36,984 bases of DNA from Capnocytophaga sp. (GCF_030532915.1 NZ_JAUNKD010000025.1:1-36984), one strand, 5' to 3'. Counted from the first letter of the stretch, positions 7,807 through 17,233 are shown. Numbers and translations: made by a program. Notes: generated by a model from the letters alone, not told the origin.

Positions 7807-9969
7807 ATGAAAAAATATTACCTACTTTTGATTTGTTTTTTACCTATTTTGATGTACGGGCAGTTTGACACAAAACCCGTAATGGAAATAGCACAACGCC
7901 AAGTACCTTGGTTGGTTCCGCATTTGAAGTTGGAAATCCGCAGCTCAAAAATGCCTAACGATTTCTTTAATATTGAACGAAAAAAGAACAAAATCCATAT
8001 TTCGGCAAGCAATTCCAATGCACTGGCTCGGGGTTTGGGGCATTATCTGCGGTTTATTGCCCACCGAAGCCTTTCGCATTTGGGGGATAATTTGGCAAAA
8101 CCCGATAAAATCAGCTTCCCGACGGAAAAAATTTCGGTCGTTTCTCCTTTTTCGTATCGGTATGCACTGAATTATTGCACCATCAGTTACTCAATGCCGT
8201 TTTATTCGTGGACGGATTGGCAAAAAGAATTGGACTGGATGGCTTTAAACGGTGTTAATCTCTTGCTTACGCCCATCGGAACGGAAATTATCTGGCTACG
8301 AACCCTCGAAAAACTGGGTTATACGCCTTCACAGGCTAAAAAATACATCACTCCGCCCATTTTTTCGGCGTGGTGGCAAATGGCAAATTTGGAAGGTTGG
8401 GGCGGACCCGTTACCGATTCGCTCATTGAGGAGCAACGAGAGTTGGCTCATCAGATTTTTAAACGAATGAAAGAATTGGGCATAACGCCTGTGTATCAAG
8501 GATTTTACGGCAATATTCCAACGGATTTGAAAACAAAATTACCCATTGAAGTGGTGGAACAAGGCAAATGGGCGGGCGGTTTTCAACGACCTGATTTTCT
8601 CCACCCAAACGATGCTTATTTTGAGAAAATTGCCGATATTTATTATACCGAAATCAAAAAAGAATACGGTGATTTTCAGTTTTTTGGAGCTGACCCTTTT
8701 CACGAAGGCGGAAAGGTCGGTTCGCTCAATGTGGTGGAAGCCGCCCGGCTGATTCAACGCAAAATGCAGGATAATTTCCCCAATTCGGTGTGGGTCATTC
8801 AAGGTTGGGGTAACAATCCGAGCGATGCCATTTTGAAAGGAATTGACAAAAATCACTCGTTAATTTTGGAATTGGAAGGCGAAAACACCTCGCATTGGGA
8901 AAGACGCAACGCCTATAACCAAACGCCTTTTCTGTGGTGCCAAATCAGTAATTTCGGAGCAAAAACAGGGCTTTACGGAAAAATCCAACGTTTTGCCGAT
9001 GAGGTTTTTCGTTTGCAAAATTCGCCCCAAGTTCCGTATTTTAAAGGTATCGGCATACTCCCCGAAGGCATTCACAACAATCCGCCAGTGTATGATTTTA
9101 CCCTTGATTTGGCGTGGCAAACCAGCCTTACCCCAAAACATCAACAAACCGAAAAATGGATAAAAAAATACATTTTGTATCGCTACGGAAAAACATCACC
9201 TTCACTGGAAAAAGCGTGGGAATTACTACTAAAAACCGTGTACAAAAGCAATAAAGCATACCAACAAGGAGCGCCCGAAAGTATGTTTTGCGCACGCCCA
9301 CGATTGGGATTGCAGTCCGTTTCCACGTGGGGAAATAGTAAAAGACATTATGATTTAAAAGATTTTCAAAAAGCGGTGAATTATTTTGTGGAAGCGGAAA
9401 AAGATTTTGCCCGTTCTGAGACTTATCTCACCGATAAAATTGATTTATTGCGGCAACTTAACTCCGACAGAAGTTTGATTTTATACCGAAAAATTGAGCA
9501 AAACATTGCCGAGAAAAATCTGTCAGATTTCATCAAAAATAAAGATAAATTCTTGCAATTAATGCTACTTCAAGATGAATTGTTGAGCAGCAATGTACAT
9601 TTTCAGTTGCATTCATTTTTAAAACAGGCAATAAGCTTATCCAAAGATGAAATTTCACAACGACAAGCCTTAAAAAATGCCAAAACACAAATTACCTACT
9701 GGGGAACTGACACCAACGAAAATACCGACCTGAAAGATTACGCCCACAAGGAATGGAGCGGTATTTTAAGAAGTTTATATTACGAACGTTGGAGTTTATT
9801 TTTTAAACAACAAGAATTATTTTTAAAAGGAAAAGACACCACAGATATCAACTACTTTCAAATGGAAAAACGCTGGACATTTTCCCCTGAGTTGTTTGAA
9901 GAGAAAAATATTTCAGCTGAAAAATTAAAACAACTTACTCAATCGGTTTTAGCATTTTCAATTGAATAA
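7807..9969 (+). CDS. Alpha-N-acetylglucosaminidase, GH89 (NAGLU-like), secreted
   Basis: This 720-residue enzyme has a signal peptide (about residues 1-19, a hydrophobic core after MKKYY and a cut after YGQ). It contains the small N-terminal NAGLU domain (about 25-105), the central (beta/alpha)8 domain (about 110-450) and the helical C-terminal domain. The family's two acidic motifs are present: DPFHEGG, with Glu300, and LPEGIHNN, with Glu420. These match the positions of the catalytic pair of human NAGLU and clostridial GH89. The conserved WCQISNFGAKTGLYG lies between them. The enzyme removes terminal alpha-1,4-linked GlcNAc, as found on gastric-type mucin O-glycans and heparan sulfate. In this phylum it would act in the periplasm or at the surface for host glycan foraging. 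It is a monocistronic gene with a strong terminator about 85 bases downstream. Confidence 0.95.
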   Translation: MKKYYLLLICFLPILMYGQFDTKPVMEIAQRQVPWLVPHLKLEIRSSKMPNDFFNIERKKNKIHISASNSNALARGLGHYLRFIAHRSLSHLGDNLAKPDKISFPTEKISVVSPFSYRYALNYCTISYSMPFYSWTDWQKELDWMALNGVNLLLTPIGTEIIWLRTLEKLGYTPSQAKKYITPPIFSAWWQMANLEGWGGPVTDSLIEEQRELAHQIFKRMKELGITPVYQGFYGNIPTDLKTKLPIEVVEQGKWAGGFQRPDFLHPNDAYFEKIADIYYTEIKKEYGDFQFFGADPFHEGGKVGSLNVVEAARLIQRKMQDNFPNSVWVIQGWGNNPSDAILKGIDKNHSLILELEGENTSHWERRNAYNQTPFLWCQISNFGAKTGLYGKIQRFADEVFRLQNSPQVPYFKGIGILPEGIHNNPPVYDFTLDLAWQTSLTPKHQQTEKWIKKYILYRYGKTSPSLEKAWELLLKTVYKSNKAYQQGAPESMFCARPRLGLQSVSTWGNSKRHYDLKDFQKAVNYFVEAEKDFARSETYLTDKIDLLRQLNSDRSLILYRKIEQNIAEKNLSDFIKNKDKFLQLMLLQDELLSSNVHFQLHSFLKQAISLSKDEISQRQALKNAKTQITYWGTDTNENTDLKDYAHKEWSGILRSLYYERWSLFFKQQELFLKGKDTTDINYFQMEKRWTFSPELFEEKNISAEKLKQLTQSVLAFSIE

Positions 9970-10051
9970 TAATTTGTTATTTTCTTTCATAATTTCAAAA
10001 ATATAGTTCAAAAATAAAGAATATTACAAAATTTTTCTGTTTTTATAAAAG

Positions 10052-10109
10052 TAAGATGCTATTTTTTCAATTAATAATTTATAATTAAAAAATAGCATTT
10101 ATTTTTTTT
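10052..10109 (+). terminator. Intrinsic terminator of the GH89 gene
   Basis: ATGCTATTTTTT at 10056-10067 pairs perfectly with AAAAAATAGCAT at 10087-10098. The stem extends outwards by about four weaker pairs and is followed by TTTATTTTTTTT. It lies 83 bases after the GH89 stop. The 458-base stretch 9970-10427 has no gene: besides this terminator it holds the 21-bp repeats and the terminator of the receptor remnant, and is otherwise plain AT-rich DNA. Confidence 0.75.
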
Positions 10110-10199
10110 GATTAAATAGTAAAAATTTAAATTTTATTCAAAAAAAATAAAAAATACACATATAAAATTATTTATAATACATATAAAAAACAAATTATA

Positions 10200-10262
10200 A
10201 CATAAAAAATTATTTTTTTGACATACAAAATTATTTTTTCAACATACAAAATTAAATTAATT
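10200..10262. repeat. Three tandem 21-bp AT-rich repeats
   Basis: Units begin at 10200, 10221 and 10242, exactly 21 bases apart. Each starts ACATAMAAAATTA. Units 1 and 2 continue with a run of six or seven T; unit 3 diverges at its end. A 21-base period is two helical turns, so the A and T tracts are in phase and the DNA is expected to be curved. No ORF or promoter is seen within it. Confidence 0.6.
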
Positions 10263-10356
10263 ACATTAAAATTTTAAATTTACTGAAAAAATATTTATTT
10301 TATATCAATTAAAATCATTTAAACAGATTACAAAAATAAAATATAGCATAAAACAC

Positions 10357-10397
10357 AAAAAAATCCTTAAAAAATAATTTATTTGTAAGGATTTTTT
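10357..10397 (-). terminator. Intrinsic terminator of the receptor remnant
   Basis: AAAAAATCCTTA at 10358-10369 pairs with TAAGGATTTTTT at 10386-10397, a perfect 12-bp stem. On the minus strand it is followed by a T-run, and it lies 31 bases past the stop of the minus-strand receptor fragment. It could work in both directions. Confidence 0.7.
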
Positions 10398-10427
10398 ATT
10401 CTTTATAGATAAAAAGTTCTATAAAAA

Positions 10428-10907
10428 TCAAAAATCAATTCGGTAACTGATATTTGGAATTAATAAAGTAGATTTAGTAAACTCAACTTGTTTTATTTGG
10501 AAATTATAATTATATCCTTGATAAATAGGAGCTGCAAAAATATTTTTCATTTGAAATGAAAAAACACTTGAACTTTTATGATGATTAATTCTGTAATTTA
10601 ATGTTAAATCAACATAAAAAGTATCAGGATATGAATTTGAAAGTGCATTTTTCTCATCTAAAATAATTCGTTCATTTGCAATTGAATTTAACTCAAAAAA
10701 AGGAGTATATCGTTCTCTTCCGGTAAAAGTTACTCTTGCATTTATATCTAATATTTTCTTATTGTTTTTAAAAAAGAATTCTTTTCCCATTAAGGCATTA
10801 AAAACATAATTTTTATTATATCGGGTATTTCTCCATATATTATCTCCTGATTTATATTGAGTATTAAACAATGAAAGAAAAATTCCGGTTGTAAAAATGG
10901 TGTACAT
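10428..10907 (-). pseudogene. C-terminal remnant of a TonB-dependent receptor
   Basis: The 159 residues match the last strands of a Bacteroidota TonB-dependent outer-membrane receptor: NIWRNTRYNKNYVFNALMGKEF, then a GRERYTPFFEL-like extracellular loop, DTFYVDLTLNYRIN, SFQMKNIFAAPIY, and a final ...PNISYRIDF ending in Phe, as outer-membrane barrels do. Full receptors have 700-1000 residues with plug and CarboxypepD-like domains; none of that precedes this fragment, and an in-frame stop lies three codons before the ATG. The stretch from the ATG (MYTIFTTGIFLSLFNTQYKSG) is itself barrel sequence, not a signal peptide. So this is a 5'-truncated gene, although it retains a promoter and a terminator. 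It is very AT-rich compared with its neighbours. Confidence 0.8.
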
Positions 10908-10929
10908 AATGAATTAAATCGTTTCGGTA

Positions 10930-10960
10930 CAAAGGTAACTGTTTTTGAAACTTTATCAAA
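10930..10960 (-). promoter_or_regulatory. Near-consensus promoter facing the receptor remnant
   Basis: On the minus strand TTTG (plus-strand CAAA at 10957-10960) is followed by a 19-base spacer and TACCTTTG (plus-strand CAAAGGTA at 10930-10937). Both boxes match the Bacteroidota promoter consensus. The expected transcript start lies only about 15 bases before the ATG of the truncated receptor. Confidence 0.65.
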
Positions 10961-11007
10961 AAAACTTTTTCCAAAACAAACCTATCATTTCATTTCAGTA
11001 AAATAAT

Positions 11008-11015
11008 TACCTTTG
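11008..11015 (+). promoter_or_regulatory. -7 box of the RNase HI gene
   Basis: TACCTTTG at 11008-11015, followed by CCCC, matches TAnnTTTG and lies 16 bases before the ATG. No clear TTG is seen at the -33 distance. Confidence 0.6.
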
Positions 11016-11031
11016 CCCCATTTCAATTAAA

Positions 11032-11673
11032 ATGGCAAAAAAGAAATTTTACGTAGTTTGGGAAGGACACAAAACAGGCGTTTTCACCTCGTGGGAAAAA
11101 TGCAAAAAAGCTGTGGAGGGTTTTCCAAATGCTAAATACAAAAGTTTTCCTTCGTTGGAATTGGCTCAGAAAGCTTTTTCCGAAAGTTTTGAAGACTACA
11201 AAGGCAAAACATTTTTCGCATCAGAATTATCTGATAATGAATTAAAACGAATCGGGAATCCTGCATTTCCTTCCATTGCCGTTGATGCCGCTTGTAGCGG
11301 AAATCCCGGTGTGATGGAATATCGCGGCGTGGACACCCAAACAGGAAAGGAACTTTTCAGAATCGCACCGATACAGGGAGGCACAAACAATATTGGTGAA
11401 TTTCTGGCAATTGTTCACGCATTGGCATTATTGAAAAAACACAACCAAACGATACCCATTTATTCCGATAGCAAAATCGCCATTAATTGGGTAAAATTCA
11501 AAAAATGCAAAACCAACGTTCAAGAAAATGACCAAAACCAAAAAATATTTGAACTCATTGAACGTGCCGAAATCTGGCTACATCAAAACACTTTCGTCAA
11601 TCATATTTTAAAATGGGAAACCAAAGCGTGGGGCGAAATCCCTGCCGATTTCGGACGAAAAAACAACTCATAA
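11032..11673 (+). CDS. rnhA: Ribonuclease HI with viroplasmin-like N-terminal domain
   Basis: The protein has 213 residues. Residues 1-48 (KFYVVWEGHKTGVFTSWEKC...YKSFPSLELAQKAF) are the viroplasmin-like hybrid-binding domain seen at the N-terminus of eukaryotic-type and Bacteroidota RNase HI. The catalytic domain follows with its four acidic residues: Asp85 (VDAACSGNPG), Glu123 (NNIGEFLA), Asp146 (YSDSK) and Asp206 (PADFGRK). It cleaves the RNA strand of RNA-DNA hybrids, removing R-loops and replication primers. It is a single gene with its own -7 box. About 150 bases of plain AT-rich sequence separate it from the helicase gene. Confidence 0.93.
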   Translation: MAKKKFYVVWEGHKTGVFTSWEKCKKAVEGFPNAKYKSFPSLELAQKAFSESFEDYKGKTFFASELSDNELKRIGNPAFPSIAVDAACSGNPGVMEYRGVDTQTGKELFRIAPIQGGTNNIGEFLAIVHALALLKKHNQTIPIYSDSKIAINWVKFKKCKTNVQENDQNQKIFELIERAEIWLHQNTFVNHILKWETKAWGEIPADFGRKNNS

Positions 11674-11796
11674 ACCACTAATAATCAACAAACAACAAAG
11701 AGTTTATTTAGCAGAATATAATTCTTTTATGCGGTAATAAAAATGGTATAAAAAATAATAAATCTGATATTTTATGAATAATTAGCAATTAATTAC

Positions 11797-11804
11797 TACC
11801 TTTG
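11797..11804 (+). promoter_or_regulatory. -7 box of the DEAD-box helicase gene
   Basis: TACCTTTG at 11797-11804 followed by CCCCC matches TAnnTTTG and lies 19 bases before the ATG. It is nearly identical to the box before the RNase HI gene. Confidence 0.6.
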
Positions 11805-11823
11805 CCCCCGTAGAAAATTATAT

Positions 11824-13584
11824 ATGAATTTATTTAAACAATTGGGACTTAATGAGCCCATACTCAACGCCATCACCGATATGGGCTTTGAGACCCCTTC
11901 TGAAATACAACAAAAAGCAATCCCTGCCCTACTTTCCGAAGACACCGATATGGTGGCTCTGGCACAAACCGGAACCGGAAAAACGGCGGCTTTCGGCTTT
12001 CCGCTTCTTCAAAAAATAAATCTTGAAAGCCGTGAAACACAAGGTCTTATCCTATCTCCTACCCGAGAACTTTGCTTGCAAATTGCTTCGGAATTAAAAC
12101 TATATGCCAAGTACCTGCCCAAAGCAAATGTGGTTGCCGTTTACGGAGGTGCCAGCATTGAAGAACAAGCCCGAAACCTTAAAAAAGGAGCGCAAATCAT
12201 CGTTGCCACGCCCGGGCGTATGCAAGATATGATTCGGCGTAACTTTGTGAATATCAACAACATTGAACACTGCGTTTTGGACGAAGCCGACGAAATGCTC
12301 AATATGGGATTTTATGAAGATATTACGGCTATTCTCGCACACACGCCTGATACAAAAAACACCTGGCTTTTTTCGGCAACAATGCCTAACGAGGTAGCAA
12401 AAATTGCCAAACAATTTATGCACAAACCGCTCGAAATCACCGTTGGGAGTCGCAATCAAGCCTCTAACAACATTCGCCACGAATTTTATATGGTAAACGG
12501 GCGACATCGGTATGAAGCCCTAAAACGATTAGCTGATGCCAATCCGGATATTTTTTCGGTGGTTTTTTGTCGCACCAAACGAGACACCCAATCCGTTGCC
12601 GAAAAATTAATTGAAGACGGATACAACGCCGCCGCACTGCACGGTGATTTGAGTCAAAACCAACGTGATTTGGTAATGAAATCATTCAGAGCCAGACAAA
12701 TACAAATGTTGGTAGCCACCGATGTCGCCGCACGAGGCATTGATGTTGATGACGTTACACACGTGATTCATTATCAGCTTCCTGATGAAATTGAAACCTA
12801 CACTCACCGCAGCGGGCGCACCGGACGTGCCGGAAAATCAGGCGTTTCAATGGTTATCGTACCTAAAAGTGAAGTTAAAAAAATTAAAGCCATTGAGAAA
12901 ATTATTCAACAGCCTTTTGAACTGAAAAAACTTCCAAGCGGTATCGAAATCTGTGAAATACAGCTTTATCACTTGGCAAACAACATCAAAAACGAAACGG
13001 TTGACAGCGCCATTGACGATTACCTTCCGGCTATTTACGACGTTTTGCAAGGTTTAGACCGTGAAGAACTCATCAAAAAAATGGTGGCGGTGGAATTTAA
13101 TCGCTTTTTCAATTACTACAAAAATTCGGCTGACCTAAATGTTTCTGACACAAAAGGCAGCAATTCAAGCTCTGACGGAAACGAAACCCGATACTTTATA
13201 AACATCGGAGAGCGTGATGGTTACGACTGGAAAACATTAAAAGATTTCCTGAAAGCTACCCTCAATTTAGGGCGCGATGATGTTTTCAAAGTTGATGTAA
13301 AAAACAGTTTTGCATTTTTCAATACCGATAGTGAAAATACGGATTTAGTTATGCGTACTTTTGAAAATTTTCAGTTGGACGGGCGTTTTATCAATGTGGA
13401 AATTTCATCAAAACAAGAGGGAAGCAGCGGCAAAAAAGGACAAAAAAGCCGTGAAAGTAAACGAAAATCTGCCGAGCGCTTTTCACAACGTGAAAAATCT
13501 TCCAAAAAAACAAAAAATAAAAGGGAACAAAAAGCATCACAAGCCTTTGAAAAAGCCTTTGGCAAACGAAAACGCCGAAAATAA
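11824..13584 (+). CDS. DEAD-box ATP-dependent RNA helicase with DbpA RNA-binding domain
   Basis: This 586-residue helicase has all the core motifs: the Q-motif region (GFETPSEIQ), Walker A with Lys53 (AQTGTGKT), PTREL, DEAD at 153-156, SAT, a RecA2 domain with ARGIDVDDV and the HRSGRTGRAG finger. After a linker comes a DbpA/CsdA-type RNA-binding fold at about residues 455-530 (RYFINIGERDGYDWKTLKDF to RFINVEIS). The last 50 residues form a Lys/Arg/Ser-rich tail ending in KRKRRK. It unwinds structured RNA and likely works in ribosome assembly or cold adaptation, like CsdA/DeaD or DbpA; which of the two is not decided by sequence alone. It has its own promoter and a strong terminator. Confidence 0.95.
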   Translation: MNLFKQLGLNEPILNAITDMGFETPSEIQQKAIPALLSEDTDMVALAQTGTGKTAAFGFPLLQKINLESRETQGLILSPTRELCLQIASELKLYAKYLPKANVVAVYGGASIEEQARNLKKGAQIIVATPGRMQDMIRRNFVNINNIEHCVLDEADEMLNMGFYEDITAILAHTPDTKNTWLFSATMPNEVAKIAKQFMHKPLEITVGSRNQASNNIRHEFYMVNGRHRYEALKRLADANPDIFSVVFCRTKRDTQSVAEKLIEDGYNAAALHGDLSQNQRDLVMKSFRARQIQMLVATDVAARGIDVDDVTHVIHYQLPDEIETYTHRSGRTGRAGKSGVSMVIVPKSEVKKIKAIEKIIQQPFELKKLPSGIEICEIQLYHLANNIKNETVDSAIDDYLPAIYDVLQGLDREELIKKMVAVEFNRFFNYYKNSADLNVSDTKGSNSSSDGNETRYFINIGERDGYDWKTLKDFLKATLNLGRDDVFKVDVKNSFAFFNTDSENTDLVMRTFENFQLDGRFINVEISSKQEGSSGKKGQKSRESKRKSAERFSQREKSSKKTKNKREQKASQAFEKAFGKRKRRK

Positions 13585-13605
13585 TTCCAGCTTACGGATA
13601 CTATC

Positions 13606-13635
13606 AAGAGTGAAGAAAATTCTTCACTCTTTTTT
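13606..13635 (+). terminator. Intrinsic terminator of the helicase gene
   Basis: AAGAGTGAAGAA at 13606-13617 pairs perfectly with TTCTTCACTCTT at 13620-13631, followed by TTTT. It lies 22 bases after the helicase stop. Confidence 0.85.
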
Positions 13636-13779
13636 ATTGTAAAAATACTAATATATGTTAAATAAAAACAAAAATTAAATTAATCACTCAACCGTATGTT
13701 TAAATTTCATATCTTTATCCGTTGATATACGCATACCATTCGCTGATAAGAAAATGAAGTTGAAGCAAATTAATTGAAT

Positions 13780-14538
13780 ATGAGAAAAATACTATCAATA
13801 CTGGCTATTTTATTTTTTCATTGCATCACGGCACAAGAAACTGAGGTTCAAGGAACTGTGTTTAACGTCCAAACTAAAAAAGAAATGCCAAACGTGCATA
13901 TTTTAAACCTAAATAAAGTGATAGGCACCACCACCGATAACAACGGAAATTTTACCATTCGTGCCTCTGTCAATGACACGCTTTATCTATCGTTTTTAGG
14001 GCATAAATCAATGAAAGTATTTGTTACCAACGATATGATTCGGTTTACGGGCACAAAAATCGGGATGACCGAACTGGCTTATGCACTGGAAGAAGTTGTC
14101 ATAACTCCTTACAAATTAACAGGTTTTTTAGATATTGACGCCAAAAATATACCCATAAATGAAAATAAGCGATACAGCATTTCAAACTTAGAAATCGGTT
14201 ATGAAAGTAAGGCAAGTGCCAGCGCCGTAGGGCGTGTCTTCAGTGCCATTTTCAATCCCGCCGACCTACTTTACCGAACGTTCGGGTCAAGAGGACAGGA
14301 AATGAAAAAATTACGTAAAATACGTGATGACAACAAGTTAAGTGATGCACTTGCACAAAAATACGACCGTGAAACCCTACTTGAACTTTTGCAAATAAGC
14401 CGAAGTGAGTTGGAAGACATTATCCGTTCGTGTAATTATTCCAGCGATTTTATAATGTCGGCAAATGATTTACAAATTCTGGAAGCCATCAGCAATTGTT
14501 ATGAAGAGTATCGCGTTTTAAACCGAAAGAAAAAGTAA
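13780..14538 (+). CDS. Exported CarboxypepD_reg-like domain protein
   Basis: From the ATG at 13780 the protein has 252 residues; a TTG six bases upstream is less likely. A signal peptide covers about residues 1-19 (MRKILSILAILFFHCITAQ). Residues 20-100 form a carboxypeptidase-regulatory-like beta-sandwich: VQGTVFNVQTKKEMPNVHI, then GTTTDNNGNFTI, then YLSFLGHKSM, and LEEVVITPY as the joint that in TonB-dependent receptors leads to the plug. Here no plug or barrel follows. Instead there is a helical C-terminal part with Lys/Arg-rich segments. Such receptor-like orphans are frequent in flavobacteria, and their function is unknown. The gene lies 24 bases before the AsmA-family gene, so the two are probably one operon acting in the cell envelope. 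Confidence 0.82.
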   Translation: MRKILSILAILFFHCITAQETEVQGTVFNVQTKKEMPNVHILNLNKVIGTTTDNNGNFTIRASVNDTLYLSFLGHKSMKVFVTNDMIRFTGTKIGMTELAYALEEVVITPYKLTGFLDIDAKNIPINENKRYSISNLEIGYESKASASAVGRVFSAIFNPADLLYRTFGSRGQEMKKLRKIRDDNKLSDALAQKYDRETLLELLQISRSELEDIIRSCNYSSDFIMSANDLQILEAISNCYEEYRVLNRKKK

Positions 14539-14562
14539 CCTCTCCCTTTAAAAAGTCAATAA

Positions 14563-17232
14563 ATGAAAAAAGTCGGAAAAATTTTCAAAGCAACACTTAT
14601 AACTTTGGTTATCATCATTTTAGCAATGATAGCCGTCCCTTTTTTATTCAAAAACACCATCAAAGAAAAAGCCATTGCAATGGTTAATGAGAACATCAAC
14701 GCTACGGCCTCCTTGGAAGACGTTTCGATAAGTTTGTTCCAAAATTTCCCAAAAGCAAGTATATTATTAACTAATTTTAATATTATTAACAAAGCTCCTT
14801 TTGTGGGCGACACGCTTTTTTATGCCGAAAAAGCAACTATAAAATTAAACATAAAAGATTTACTTTCAGGAAATTATAACATATTGGGATTCAATTTAAA
14901 GAATGCTTCTGCACTAATTCACTTAAATGCGGAAGGAAAGGGCAATTATGACATCGCTCTTCCGTCGGAAAATAAAACAGAAACTGTCCAATCTAACCCA
15001 TTGAAAATAAAAATCCAATCGTATTCCGTTGATAATATGAAGTTTACTTTTAAAAACGATGACGGAAATATGCTTTTGGTCATCGACAGTATCTTTCATC
15101 AAGGGGAAGGAAATTTCGCCAATGAAATTTTAGATTTAAATACAAAAAGTAAGGCAAACATTTCATTTTCAATGGATAAAAGTAATTTTATGAATCGTGT
15201 TCCGATTTCATTAGATGCCGTTTTAGGAATTGATTTAACGCAACAAAAATACACTTTCAAAGAAAATAAAGCTGTTGTAAATCGCTTACAATTAGCCTTT
15301 AATGGTTTTATCCAACTTTTAAACGAAGGGCAACGTTACGACCTTACGTTTAAAACACTTTCATCATCGTTTCAAAATTTTTTGGCACTGCTGCCCGAAC
15401 AATATTCAAAAAGCATTGAAAATGTGAATACTACCGGAAATTTTACCGTAAACGGAGTGGTTAAAGGTGATATGATTGACGAAAAATTTCCAACATTTGG
15501 CATTGAAATGTTTTCAGAAAATGCTTCGTTAAAATATCCCGATCTGCCAAAAACGGTTCGTAACATCAACATTGATTTGAAAATAAATAACGCAACGGGA
15601 CTTTTAAACGATACAAAAATCAATCTCAACAAATTCACAATGAGCATTGATCAGGATTATTTTGCTGCCAAAGCTAATATTGGTAACATAGTTGAAAATC
15701 CACATATAAATACTGATTTAAAAGGAGTTATCAATTTAAAAAACCTTTCACAAGCCTATCCTGTATCGCTTAACAAACAAATGAGTGGTATCTTAAAAAT
15801 GGACGTTTCTGCTCAATTGGATATGAATTCTGTTGAAAAACAGCTTTATCAAAATATAAAAAGTGAAGGCAACATCTCCGTACAACAATTTGTTTATGAA
15901 GGAGATGAGTTGCCCAAACCTTTTCATATAAATGAAGCCGGACTCAATTTCAGTCCTTCACACATTGAATTGAATCGTTTTTTAGCAAAAACAGGTGAAT
16001 CAGACCTCAATTTACAAGGAAGATTTGATAATTTGTACGGATTTTTATTCAAAAAAGAAATTTTGAAGGGAAATTTCAATATGAAATCCGAAAAACTAAC
16101 CGTAAATGATTTTTTACAGCCTAGCAAAACAGCAAATAACGCCGAAAAAGAGCAAAAACAAGAAGAAAACACCCAAAATTCATTTAAAATCCCATCTTTT
16201 TTAGATTGTAGCTTCACGGCAAATGCCCACACCGTGGTTTACGACAACCTGCAACTAAAAAATGTTTCCGGAAAACTTATTGTGAAAGATGAAAAAGTAC
16301 TGTTGGAAAACCTAAAAACAGACCTTTTCAGTGGCATTGTTGCCTTTGGCGGAAGTGTATCAACCAAAGAAAACGTCCCCTTATTTGATGCCAATTTGGT
16401 TATGAATAAAGTTAATATTACAGAGGCTTTTACAAAGGTGGATATGCTCTCGAAAATAGCCCCGATAGCCAATGTTGTTCAAGGATTAATCAACACAAAA
16501 ATTGATGTTAATGGAAAGCTAACCAACAACTTAACCCCTGATTTAAATACAATTTCAGGCGAATTATTAGCCTCATTGGTTGATTCAAAAATTAAAAGTG
16601 ATGCATCACCTTTGCTTTCTTCCTTAAACGCACAATTTTCCGGATTAAATCTTTCAAATTTGAATCTGAAAGACCAAAAAGCCTCGGTTCGTTTTGAAAA
16701 CGGAAAAGTAAAAATTGAACCTTTCACACTGAAATACAAAGATATAGCCATTGAAATAAACGGAATGCACGGTTTTGACCAAACGATGGATTACAGATTG
16801 GTTTTCAATGTTCCGCCACAAATGCTAGGCAATGAAGCAAGTAGTTTATTATCGAGATTAACTCCTGAAAATCAGAAGAAAATAGAAAATATTCCGGTAA
16901 TTGCCACCGTGGGCGGAACGTTCAAAAATCCAAAAGTTTCAACCGATATGAAACAGGCTGCAACCAATTTGGCATCGCAAATAGCTGCGGGTCAAATCAA
17001 TAACCTAAAAAACAAAGGAACCGAAGCCCTTAGTGGTCTGCTTTCATCAAAAACGGATTCAACAACCGCCGGAAAAGCCACACAAATGCTTGACAATCTG
17101 GTTAACAAAAATAAAGACAGCTTACTTGAACAAACTAAAACACAAGTTAAAGAAGAAGCCAAAAAAGAAGCCAAGAAACAAATCGGTAACTTTTTAAAAG
17201 GCTTAGGCGGAAGCAATGAGAAGAAAGAATAG
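14563..17232 (+). CDS. AsmA-family envelope protein
   Basis: The protein has 889 residues. One N-terminal membrane helix (about residues 11-30, TLITLVIIILAMIAVPFLF) anchors a long periplasmic body. The start of the body has the AsmA pattern (VNENINATASLEDVSISLFQNFPKASILLTNFNI). The body is built of repeated amphipathic beta strands with 'l.i.....l....i' spacing, and an AsmA-like C-terminal section lies around residues 560-780. The last 100 residues are Lys/Ala/Gln-rich and helical. AsmA, YhdP and TamB proteins form hydrophobic grooves that carry phospholipids between inner and outer membranes or help outer-membrane assembly; the exact role here is not known. It lies 24 bases after the CarboxypepD-like gene. 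Confidence 0.88.
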   Translation: MKKVGKIFKATLITLVIIILAMIAVPFLFKNTIKEKAIAMVNENINATASLEDVSISLFQNFPKASILLTNFNIINKAPFVGDTLFYAEKATIKLNIKDLLSGNYNILGFNLKNASALIHLNAEGKGNYDIALPSENKTETVQSNPLKIKIQSYSVDNMKFTFKNDDGNMLLVIDSIFHQGEGNFANEILDLNTKSKANISFSMDKSNFMNRVPISLDAVLGIDLTQQKYTFKENKAVVNRLQLAFNGFIQLLNEGQRYDLTFKTLSSSFQNFLALLPEQYSKSIENVNTTGNFTVNGVVKGDMIDEKFPTFGIEMFSENASLKYPDLPKTVRNINIDLKINNATGLLNDTKINLNKFTMSIDQDYFAAKANIGNIVENPHINTDLKGVINLKNLSQAYPVSLNKQMSGILKMDVSAQLDMNSVEKQLYQNIKSEGNISVQQFVYEGDELPKPFHINEAGLNFSPSHIELNRFLAKTGESDLNLQGRFDNLYGFLFKKEILKGNFNMKSEKLTVNDFLQPSKTANNAEKEQKQEENTQNSFKIPSFLDCSFTANAHTVVYDNLQLKNVSGKLIVKDEKVLLENLKTDLFSGIVAFGGSVSTKENVPLFDANLVMNKVNITEAFTKVDMLSKIAPIANVVQGLINTKIDVNGKLTNNLTPDLNTISGELLASLVDSKIKSDASPLLSSLNAQFSGLNLSNLNLKDQKASVRFENGKVKIEPFTLKYKDIAIEINGMHGFDQTMDYRLVFNVPPQMLGNEASSLLSRLTPENQKKIENIPVIATVGGTFKNPKVSTDMKQAATNLASQIAAGQINNLKNKGTEALSGLLSSKTDSTTAGKATQMLDNLVNKNKDSLLEQTKTQVKEEAKKEAKKQIGNFLKGLGGSNEKKE

Positions 17233-17233
17233 C

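Noticed and set aside
10428..10907. Complete small outer-membrane protein gene
   Set aside because: The sequence aligns by pattern with the last strands of a TonB-dependent receptor and has no signal peptide.
15924..16751. Minus-strand frames opposite the AsmA-family gene
   Set aside because: They lie wholly within a well-supported coding region and have low-complexity Ser/Phe composition typical of antisense frames.
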